DNA of 43,491 bases from CAWJFP01 sp963842155. Its GTDB lineage: Bacteria; Pseudomonadota; Alphaproteobacteria; JACZXZ01. The position numbers and the translations under genes were made by a program. Each line of letters opens with the position of its first letter. Positions within the stretch are counted from its first letter, which is position 1. The stretch spans positions 1-43,491 of the forward strand of contig CAWJFP010000021.1 in the NCBI GenBank assembly GCA_963842155.1, in the 5' to 3' direction. The notes under the pieces are model-generated. The model saw only the letters and a program-made list of their open reading frames with translations, was not told where the DNA came from and searched no databases. Positions 37,587 through 43,491 of this stretch are shown here, piece by piece.

Positions 37587-37614
37587 GAGTTGGAAACGTG
37601 ACCGTGAGAGTTAA

Positions 37615-37636
37615 ATTTCAAACTGCGTCACTACCC
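37615..37636 (+). repeat. end-motif D2 (single)
   Basis: ATTTCAAACTGCGTCACTACCC, here as a half site without its inverted partner, between the DUF4189 gene and the next secreted-protein gene. It is the same motif as D1, D3 and D4. Confidence 0.6.
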
Positions 37637-37705
37637 AGGATTAGCGGCGCTGGTGTGCGTATTTCCGTACTGCGAAAGCCCGGATTCCGGGTTGGAAAGC
37701 TTCAT

Positions 37706-38311
37706 ATGAAATCCAAACTGGTGGCAGCTTTTGCTGGCGCGGTTGCGCTAGGCTTTGTGATTCTGGCCGCTGAGCCCGTGGCTGCTAACACGATCATGAT
37801 CGACACCCCGGTCAAACAATATACAAATCACAATGGGCAATACAGCACCCCTGTCCCTGATACTTTAATCGTCGGCACCGCGAGCGACGCCGCCAACAAG
37901 GGCGCCGGTTTTGCGGTTCATATCACCGATCTTGATTCTACCAAGCCTGGTGATGACATCCTTCTGGGTTTTATGGACGCCGATGATTGGGGAAAATTCG
38001 TGCAATTATGGAAAAGCGCGAGGGCAATCAAAATCACACCTAATATGGCCGAAATAAAAATTGGTGATTATTTTGACAGCGTCGATAAGGTATTGCTTCA
38101 CGTTAACGTCAACGATGAAGGTATCGAGCTAGCGGTGGTAGGCCAGGACAACGGTCACACGGCGGTTACCCTTTTCCAACTGGTTCCGGCACAATTTGAC
38201 GACTTCGACGCCAGCGTCGCGTCGGTCAGCGCATATTTCGGCAATGGCGGAACGGTGCGGCCACCGGGCACGAGTCCCGGTCAGCCTGCCCCGCCGGAAG
38301 GACAGAAATAG
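37706..38311 (+). CDS. secreted protein of unknown function
   Basis: 201 residues from ATG 37706, after GGAAAG. Signal peptide MKSKLVAAFAGAVALGFVIL (cut after AAEPVAA-NT). The mature part holds VPDTLIVGTASDAANKGAGF, DDILLGFMDADDWGKFVQLW and NVNDEGIELAVVGQDNGHTA, ending in a Pro/Gly-rich tail. Not recognised. Its acidic, beta-strand-alternating composition and moderate GC differ from the catabolic genes. Motif D3 follows 6 bp after the stop. Confidence 0.65.
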   Translation: MKSKLVAAFAGAVALGFVILAAEPVAANTIMIDTPVKQYTNHNGQYSTPVPDTLIVGTASDAANKGAGFAVHITDLDSTKPGDDILLGFMDADDWGKFVQLWKSARAIKITPNMAEIKIGDYFDSVDKVLLHVNVNDEGIELAVVGQDNGHTAVTLFQLVPAQFDDFDASVASVSAYFGNGGTVRPPGTSPGQPAPPEGQK

Positions 38312-38317
38312 GCAACA

Positions 38318-38365
38318 TTTCAAACTGCGTCACTACCGTACGCTTGGGTAGTGGGTCAGTTTGAA
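38318..38365. repeat. end-motif D3, head-to-head palindrome
   Basis: TTTCAAACTGCGTCACTACC (38318-38337) faces GGGTAGTGGGTCAGTTTGAA (38345-38364) across seven bases. It is a near-perfect inverted repeat with one central mismatch region, and could form a long hairpin as well as being two abutting element ends. Confidence 0.7.
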
Positions 38366-38419
38366 TGAGCGGACGGGCGCGTGTCGGCTCGGGCGTCGAT
38401 GGAAGCTCCGCGTTGCTAT

Positions 38420-38803
38420 TCAGTCCGCCTTTAGCCAGCGGGCGGCGGCATCGGCGCTGTCATCTGGGCGCGTGTTGAACGCGATAGTGGCGCCCGGCGC
38501 GGCTCTGTGCACCGCGTTGATCACGGTCTCAAACATCGACAGACTGTGGGACAGCACGCGAATGCCAGCGCCGATCACCACACAGTCGTAAGTTTGGGCT
38601 TTGAGGCTCCGCTCCACGTCGGGGCCGGCTGTTTCATCGGGCCGAAGCAAGCACAGGTCCGCGTGCCATCCGCGTTCGGCCATTTGCTTCAGGGCCAGAG
38701 CGATGCCGGCATTGATTCTCTCGGCGTTCATGCCCGGCGGCAGCTTGGGATCGGTGAAATCCACGGTTTCCGGTTGCTGACCTACGAACAAAACGCGCGT
38801 CAT
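38420..38803 (-). CDS. small Rossmann-like protein of unknown function
   Basis: 127 residues from MTRVLFVGQQPETVDFTDPK. Alternating beta-strand and helix: LFVGQQPETVD, IALALKQMAERGWHADLCLL, YDCVVIGAGIRVLSHSLSMF, GATIAFNTRPDDSADAAARW. The start resembles receiver-like or NAD-type Rossmann domains but the cofactor glycine pattern is incomplete. Not recognised as a named family. Confidence 0.55.
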   Translation of the reverse strand: MTRVLFVGQQPETVDFTDPKLPPGMNAERINAGIALALKQMAERGWHADLCLLRPDETAGPDVERSLKAQTYDCVVIGAGIRVLSHSLSMFETVINAVHRAAPGATIAFNTRPDDSADAAARWLKAD

Positions 38804-38825
38804 CTGACCCTCCCTCTATGCGGCT

Positions 38826-38939
38826 TTAGTGCGCTACTTCCCAATTCTCTAGCACCTTCACCATATCAGACATTTCCCAAAGCTTCGACGTGACGCCAGC
38901 GGCCATCGCAGGCGTGACCTTGGCCAGAGGATTCCCCAT
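38826..38939 (-). pseudogene. relic of an IS1-type transposase C-terminus
   Basis: Minus-strand remnant MGNPLAKVTPAMAAGVTSKL then WEMSDMVKVLENWEVAH and TAA. The segment TPAMAAGVT equals the tail of the intact IS1-type transposase 0.4 kb to the right (ITPAMAAGVTDHVWTLEEIA), but with a different last part, so it comes from a sister element. The same VLENWE tail occurs at 36274-36309. Confidence 0.65.
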
Positions 38940-38985
38940 CCTTGGAATATATTATGAGGTTTGTCGTAGCGTTAGGGGGCGCTCC

Positions 38986-39034
38986 AACTCAAACTGTACC
39001 ACTACCGCCACTTGGGTAATGACGCAGTTTGAAT
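38986..39034. repeat. end-motif D4, head-to-head palindrome
   Basis: AACTCAAACTGTACCACTACC (38986-39006) faces GGGTAATGACGCAGTTTGAAT (39014-39034). The motif is diverged from D3 in a few bases but keeps the palindromic form. It lies about 250 bp beyond the 3' end of the IS1-type transposase gene. Confidence 0.65.
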
Positions 39035-39095
39035 TTTTGCCTCTCCGATCCTAAATTTTTGGCAGCGCCACAAGGGGCGCGAAAGGAGGTGTCAC

Positions 39096-39146
39096 GTGAA
39101 GTTTAGGCTTCGCATGATGCCGCCCGGAAAACCCACAGGGTACTAA
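39096..39146 (+). CDS. possible 16-residue leader-like peptide
   Basis: GTG start five bases after AAAGGAGGTG, a full Shine-Dalgarno match, then KFRLRMMPPGKPTGY and TAA. Very short and basic. The strength of the ribosome site is the only evidence; no family. It could be a leader or part of an element's transcribed end. Confidence 0.3.
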   Translation: MKFRLRMMPPGKPTGY

Positions 39147-39179
39147 CCACTGGTCGCCGGGCTCTGATAGGTGGAGCGA

Positions 39180-39281
39180 ATGACCGATTTGGAAGTGGCA
39201 ATGAAGCCAGGCGCAGCATCATGTGCGCGGTTTGAATCCGCCTGGTCGCGAGATTGCTCCTATCGGCGCTCGCGGCCCTGA
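39180..39281 (+). CDS. possible 33-residue peptide
   Basis: ATG at 39180 behind GGTGGAGCGA, reading MTDLEVAMKPGAASCARFES then AWSRDCSYRRSRP and TGA five bases before the convergent IS1-type transposase stop. The interval around it (39090-39260) also folds: CCAGGCG (near 39213) with CGCCTGG (near 39239). Coding status uncertain. Confidence 0.25.
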   Translation: MTDLEVAMKPGAASCARFESAWSRDCSYRRSRP

Positions 39282-39285
39282 TTTT

Positions 39286-40164
39286 CTAAGCGGCCCGCTT
39301 CTTGTATGGGCCGCGCTTCGTCGCGGCTTCCTGCACATCAAGCGCCGCGATTTCCTCTAGCGTCCAAACGTGATCCGTGACGCCAGCGGCCATCGCAGGC
39401 GTGATCCTCAGGGTCTTATGGATGCGCCCGAAATTGTAGAACATGAAATGCATCGACACGCCATGAACATGGTTCTCGGCCTTCTTTGAATAGGCATTGG
39501 TCAATCGAGTGAACCTGCGGCTTGACATGCGGAGCGTTAGGTTCTGGCGCTCGACAAACGACGTGCTGATATGCTTCGGGTCCGGGTTGCCGACAATCGC
39601 TTGCTTCTTTGTCCCAACGCATTCACCCGTGCTGTACCGTCTGCGGAAGCTTGGCTCGGAAACCGGATCGCCGTAGATTTTGACCAACATCGCGTAATCA
39701 ACGTTGTCTTGCATCGTGTCGGCTACCGCGTCGAGATAGGCTTTGTGACCATCGCTTGTGAGCTGGACGCGATTGGCGAGCCGCCCGGAGAGATCGTGCA
39801 GAAAGGCGCTGGCGTGTTCGGCATCGCGACCGCCGACAAACCACGACGGGACAAGCTTTGTCTCCGCGTCCATTGCGATCCAGGTCCAGAGATCGCCAGC
39901 TACAGCGGGAGCCGCTTTCGCCGTCGCGACATTCCGCGCCTTCGCGTAGCAGAATGCCCAAATCTCATCGACCTGTAGGCGCTTGCATTTGAGATTGCGG
40001 AGCGCCTTGTCCTGATAATCCGAACAAGCGCGGCCCATATCGACCACGAATTTGAGAACCGTGTTGAACGACACGTCAGCGAGGCGGCTGGTCGCGCGAA
40101 GGCTATTGCCTTCCGTCAGAAGGCCGATGATTTGGGTGCGCTTGGATAAAGGGAGTCTCTTCAT
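39286..40164 (-). CDS. IS1-type transposase
   Basis: 292 residues from MKRLPLSKRTQIIGLLTEGN (ATG 40162-40164); 12 further in-frame codons upstream are not needed. The N-terminal helix-turn-helix reads LRATSRLADVSFNTVLKFV; the catalytic core has Asp in LQVDEIWAF, QLTSDGHKAYLDAV (second Asp) and a C-terminal FVERQNLTLRMSSRRFTRL with the Glu, then RIHKTLRITPAMAAG. The pattern fits the single-ORF IS1-like transposases of Bradyrhizobium-type genomes. Terminal repeats were not securely found; motif D4 lies on its 3' side. Confidence 0.85.
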   Translation of the reverse strand: MKRLPLSKRTQIIGLLTEGNSLRATSRLADVSFNTVLKFVVDMGRACSDYQDKALRNLKCKRLQVDEIWAFCYAKARNVATAKAAPAVAGDLWTWIAMDAETKLVPSWFVGGRDAEHASAFLHDLSGRLANRVQLTSDGHKAYLDAVADTMQDNVDYAMLVKIYGDPVSEPSFRRRYSTGECVGTKKQAIVGNPDPKHISTSFVERQNLTLRMSSRRFTRLTNAYSKKAENHVHGVSMHFMFYNFGRIHKTLRITPAMAAGVTDHVWTLEEIAALDVQEAATKRGPYKKRAA

Positions 40165-40208
40165 GTCCTGGAGTGTACCAAGGCATGCTAACGCGGTCAA
40201 GCATTATT

Positions 40209-40388
40209 TCATTTTGTCTTTTTTATTCTGAACGCTCCAGTTGGCATTTGCTTAAACGCGCTGTTGACAAGGGCGGTAGCGGCAGTCGCCGCAGATGTTT
40301 CTTTTTTTCGAGAGCCAGCGCGCGCCTCCGTAAGTGCTGCGAGGACGCCCTTTTGGCGGCTCTCAGCTTTTGTCTTGTCTTCACTCAT
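40209..40388 (-). CDS. 59-residue protein coupled to the gene before it
   Basis: MSEDKTKAESRQKGVLAALT, then a Lys-rich ARAGSRKKETSAATAATALV and NSAFKQMPTGAFRIKKTK, TGA at 40209-40211. Its ATG overlaps the TGA of the upstream gene (ATGA at 40385-40388), so translational coupling is likely. Basic and Ala-rich with no family. It lies between that gene and the IS1-type transposase. Confidence 0.55.
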   Translation of the reverse strand: MSEDKTKAESRQKGVLAALTEARAGSRKKETSAATAATALVNSAFKQMPTGAFRIKKTK

Positions 40389-41248
40389 GGCTTCCCTCCA
40401 TGAACGATGGGGGTAATTAAACCGAACCGGCGATATAGATATTGAAGGTTCTTGTTAATATCAAAATAATGTTTTCTTTTAATCCAAATGAGACCGTCGC
40501 CTTTAGTAACGAGACATACATCGACCGGCCCGCTTACCGACTCTAGTTCCTCGGACGCCTTTATCCGTAGAGCGGTTACCTCTACTAAGGCTTCCGCGAC
40601 AGTAGCCAATTCCTCTTTAGGCATGTCCTCTAATGCATCAATCATCTTGTTGACATATCTTTCATGAACATACCCGTCGCACGCCGAAGCAATAAATGTT
40701 CCAAGATCGTCAATTTGTTTCGTAATCAAATGCATACCCACTCTACGTTCGTCTGCGGTTAGAGACAGATTTTCGTCAAGAATGCGGCTCGCGGTTGCAA
40801 TCGAGGCAGCGCGAGCCACCTGAAGATAAAATCGCTCCATATGCCGGCTGGTCCCCTGGATCAGCGTGTCCATAATTTCGCGATCCGCGAAAGGCACTAT
40901 TGTTGGACCCGACGCCACCTCTTCGACGGAGCTGTACCGAACAGTTCTCATTCTGCCGAATGTGATGCCGTCAAATTCATGAGCGACCATGGAGGGGAAT
41001 AACTCTTTTTTGCCAAATCCAAAAACAACGACACCAGATAGAAATGCAGACACAAAACTGGAATTTAGTGCACGATAAACCAATTCTATTATTTTAGGAT
41101 GAACTGATTTTGGTACTTTATATTCAATATCTTCAAATATTTCGTCCATGACCGGGATGATGATCTCTTTAGCATCGCGGCGAAATATCGTGAGGGATGG
41201 GGGATCAAATTTTACAGGGTCATTCCACTCGTCATACGATTTATACGC
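40385..41248 (-). CDS. C-terminal part of an unknown conserved protein, N-terminus lost at a junction
   Basis: About 287 residues remain, from SAYKSYDEWNDPVKFDPPSL to PIVHGGKP. Blocks such as LNSSFVSAFLSGVVVFGFGK, ELFPSMVAHEFDGITFGRMR and PTIVPFADREIMDTLIQGTS recall a widespread family of proteasome-like (Ntn-hydrolase fold) hypothetical proteins whose missing N-terminal half would carry the catalytic part; this link is tentative. GC is much lower than on the other side of 41.25 kb. It is followed by the coupled 59-residue gene. Confidence 0.6.
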   Translation of the reverse strand, partial: AYKSYDEWNDPVKFDPPSLTIFRRDAKEIIIPVMDEIFEDIEYKVPKSVHPKIIELVYRALNSSFVSAFLSGVVVFGFGKKELFPSMVAHEFDGITFGRMRTVRYSSVEEVASGPTIVPFADREIMDTLIQGTSRHMERFYLQVARAASIATASRILDENLSLTADERRVGMHLITKQIDDLGTFIASACDGYVHERYVNKMIDALEDMPKEELATVAEALVEVTALRIKASEELESVSGPVDVCLVTKGDGLIWIKRKHYFDINKNLQYLYRRFGLITPIVHGGKP

Positions 41249-41251
41249 CGA

Positions 41252-41355
41252 CTGGCCCAGTAAGCGTCCATCCGCCGCAGCATCTCGGGCTGCAGGCCGC
41301 CGTTCTCGGCCGGCCGGGTCCCGCCGTTTCCAGGCTCGCTCTTGCTCCCATCCAT
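41252..41355 (-). pseudogene. xfp: N-terminal fragment of a phosphoketolase gene
   Basis: ATG 41353-41355 behind GGAGGAGGGAT, reading MDGSKSEPGNGGTRPAENGG then LQPEMLRRMDAYW, the exact start region of xylulose-5-phosphate/fructose-6-phosphate phosphoketolases (PELLRKMDAYWRAANYLSVG). After the Trp codon (41257-41259) similarity ends and the sequence becomes that of the unrelated gene to the left. About 750 residues are missing. The preceding 41356-41626 stretch is GC-rich and shows nothing else. Confidence 0.8.
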
Positions 41356-41626
41356 GGAGATCCCTCCTCCCGCCGCCTGACCGCCGGGCAGCCGGGCAGC
41401 CGCCGCCGCGCGGCCCGATGGCTGGGCACCCGCCCTGCCGGCCGCGCACGTCGTCGTCCGGCAGGATACTGCACCGCGGTGACGGCTCCGCGGCGCGGCG
41501 GCGGCGTGACGGCACCGGCATTTCGGCGCGCGGCCCGCGGATGCATCGGGTCCGCCGCCGCGGCGGCGCGCTCACCGAGGGCGCGCGTCGATCGATCGGA
41601 TCTCGATCAGGAAGGAGTTGGGGCGC

Positions 41627-42015
41627 TCAGAGGCGCTCGAGCTGTTCGACCGTGCGCTCGCCGCGGACGTTGCCGGTGTTGAGGGTGGCGGCGGGCTCGA
41701 ACAGCATGACCGCGACCGGCTCGGGAGCGAAGGGCCGGTGCTCGACGCCGCGCGGCACTACCAGCATCTCGCCCTGCTCCAGCCACACCGCGCGGTCGCG
41801 GAACTCCATGCAAAAGCGCCCCTCGAGCACCAGGAAAAGCTCGTCCTCCGCCTCGTGGTGATGCCAGACGAACGGCCCCTGGAACTTGACCAGTTTGACC
41901 TGCTTGCGGCCCTTCTCCTGGGCTGCTGGCCGTTGACCTCGGAAATCACCTTGGGGCTGAAGTGATCGTCGAAGCGGGCGAGCTTCTCGAGCAGATTGAT
42001 CTTCTCCACGCTCAC
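41627..42015 (-). pseudogene. cupin-domain protein, frameshifted
   Basis: GTG 42013-42015 starts VSVEKINLLEKLARFDDHFS then PKVISEVNGQQ. At the GGG at 41920-41922 the frame moves (-1), continuing QEKGRKQVKLVKFQGPFVWH, HHEAEDELFLVLEGRFCMEF and GEMLVVPRGVEHRPFAPEPV to TGA at 41627. W-H-H-H-E-x5-E and P-x-G-x2-H are the two cupin metal-binding motifs. The repaired length of about 130 residues is typical for small cupins. The frame break is at a short homopolymer as in five other genes here. Confidence 0.8.
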
Positions 42016-42048
42016 GCCATTGTCCCTTCTGCTTGGTGCCGCCCCGGT

Positions 42049-42069
42049 GGGGTCCGGGGGGGCAGGGGG
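42049..42069 (+). other. G-rich tract with quadruplex potential
   Basis: Runs of 4, 7 and 5 G (42049-42052, 42056-42062, 42065-42069) give four possible G-triplets with short loops. It lies between the cupin and rnd genes within a wider zone of poly-G/poly-C (to about 42180). It may be the cause of local sequencing errors. Confidence 0.45.
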
Positions 42070-42199
42070 CTCACCTATTGGATCGCCCCCCGCATCCCCC
42101 CAACCCCCTTCCCACCCCTCTGACCTGCGGGGCATGCCGCGATTGGCGACAACCGGAGCCGCGGCCGGGGGGGAAGGGGGCGCCACCACCCCTCTCTCC

Positions 42200-43420
42200 G
42201 GAGAGTTTCGTTCTGACGCCGCCAGCAGCAGCGCCTCGCCTACCGCCTCGCGGCGCCAGCCGCCCAGGTCCCGCGGCAGCCGCGGTTCGGGATCGCTGAG
42301 GGCGCTCCGCAGCACCGCATCGAGCGCCCGCTTCGGCGCCAGCAGCTCGGGCGGCAGGGCGAGCGCCGCGGCGCGTTCGCGCACCACCGCGCGCAGCCGG
42401 CTCTCGAGCTCGCGCAGCGCCGCCGCGCCTGGCGGCCGCCACGGCTCGGGCGGCAGCTCGGACTCGTCGAGCGCCATCGCGCCGTGGATTTGCTCGAGCC
42501 AGCCCGCACCCTTCCCGCGCCGCCTGCCGCGCCTCGAGGCCCGGCACCCGGCGCAGCTCCTCGACCGTGGCCGGCCGCCGCCTGGCGAGCTCGAGCAGAA
42601 CCTCGTCGCGCAGCACGAAGCCCCGCGGCAGGTCGCGCCGCCGGGCCTCGCGCTCGCGCCAGGCGGCCAGCGCCCGCAGCACCCCGAGACGGCGCCGGTC
42701 GAGCCGGCCGGCGCCGCGCACCCGGCGGTAGGCAAGCTCCGGATCGACCTCCAGGCGCGAGGTGTCGAGCAGGCTGGCGGAGTCCTCGAGCGCCCAATCC
42801 AGCCGGCCGAGAGCCACCAGCTCATGGCGCAACCGCCGGTAGAGCGGGAGCAGGCAGGCCACGTCCTCGGCGGCGTAGGCGAGCTGCGCCGCCGACAGCG
42901 GCCGCGCCAGCCAGTCGGTGCGCGTCTCGCCCTTCGGCAACTCGATCGCGAGCAGCGCCGCCACCAGGCGCTGGTAGCTCGCGGTGGTACCGATGCCGGC
43001 CAATCCGGCCGCCACCTGGGTGTCGAAGAGCGGCGCCGGCACCGCCCCCACGGCGCGGTAGAGCACCTCCACGTCCTCGCTCGCGGAGTGCGCCACCTTG
43101 AGGGTGCCGGCGGCGCGGCAGAGCTCGCCGAGCGGCGCCAGGTCGCGCACCTGCAGCGGGTCGAGCAGGTACGCCGCCTCGCCGTCGGCAACCTGGATCA
43201 GTCCGAGGCGCGGGAAGAAGGTCCGCTCGCGCACGAACTCGGTGTCCAGCGCCACCACCGGCGCCGCCAGCCAGCGCCGCGCCGCCGCCGCCAGCGCCGC
43301 GCCGCTTTCGAGGCGCACCACCGGGCCGGTCCCGGCCGCCCGGCCTTCGGCGCACGGCCAAGGCGTGGGCGGCGGGGTGCCAGCCGCGGGGACCAATAGG
43401 GCGTTGTCTTCTGCCACCAA
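42200..43420 (-). pseudogene. rnd: ribonuclease D, frameshifted
   Basis: 3'-5' exoribonuclease acting in tRNA 3' maturation. The DEDDy exonuclease domain is clear: VVALDTEFVRERTFFPRLGL (first D and E), LKVAHSASEDVEVLYRAV (second D), YAAEDVACLLPLYRRL (Tyr/Asp block), followed by an HRDC domain with FVLRDEVLLELARRRPATVE. At CCC 42514-42516 one extra base shifts the frame; the continuation is AGWLEQIHGAMALDESELPP and KRALDAVLRSALSDPEPRLP. The 3' boundary is not certain because that frame stays open into the cupin gene. Start TTG 43420 or GTG 43417. Confidence 0.85.
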
Positions 43421-43491
43421 GCGGCGATTGTAACCGGCCGGCGCCCGCCTCCGCCATCCCGGGACCCTCGGCGCCCTTGGCGCCAGTAGCC

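Noticed and set aside
39205..39255. T-arm-like GCGGTTTGAATCCGC resembling a tRNA
   Set aside because: No acceptor stem, D-arm or anticodon arm at matching distances; only a local hairpin is supported.

Overview
The window is mostly GC-rich DNA with the gene content and repeat vocabulary of an alphaproteobacterium, probably Hyphomicrobiales (Rhizobiales) and near the Bradyrhizobium-type lineages. Pointers are a MaeB-type malic enzyme, a DUF1489 gene, a GcrA-like domain, PutA without an N-terminal DNA-binding domain, a cyclase-hydrolase fusion and short intergenic repeats of kinds common in that group. The taxonomic call is inference from gene families only.

Layout. 0-1.2 kb: end of an acylphosphatase gene, lipB and tRNA-Leu(GAG). 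1.2-11.4 kb: a central-carbon and leucine-catabolism block: maeB, a PaaI-type thioesterase, isovaleryl-CoA dehydrogenase, an SDR, then an operon mccB - potassium channel - mccA. 11.9-16.7 kb: signalling genes (triple-PAS HD-GYP; class III cyclase fused to an alpha/beta hydrolase), DUF1489 and a small secreted protein. 17-21.3 kb: glycosyltransferase, acyl-CoA synthetase and small membrane or ferritin-like proteins. 21.3-24.7 kb: a phage-like control module (XRE/S24 repressor, two matching operators inside promoters, a GcrA-like zinc-binding-type ORF, an unknown ORF) whose right side is cut by an IS5-family element with clean ends. 25-34.2 kb: putA, a di-heme cytochrome, three tandem overlapping lipoprotein genes, a VWA/pentapeptide gene pair and a membrane protein. 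34.5-41.2 kb: a mosaic accessory region with lower-GC genes (arylamine N-acetyltransferase, methyltransferase, secreted proteins), transposase relics, a recurring TTCAAACTGCGTCACTACC motif, an IS1-type transposase and a truncated gene pair.

At about 41.25 kb the sequence changes abruptly. The first 34 or so codons of a phosphoketolase gene run straight into the middle of an unrelated AT-richer gene. The rest (cupin, ribonuclease D) is very GC-rich and differs in style. This is most simply a chimeric assembly join, although a real recombination cannot be excluded from sequence alone.

Six genes (mccA, the 16.3-kb secreted protein, putA, the 30.4-kb secreted protein, cupin, rnd) are each broken by one frameshift at a short homopolymer while their codons are otherwise intact. 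That pattern looks like residual sequencing error more than biology. The most interesting possible system is the 21.5-23.9 kb repressor switch, followed by the tandem lipoprotein and VWA/pentapeptide cell-envelope cluster and the repeat families that sit at gene 3' ends.
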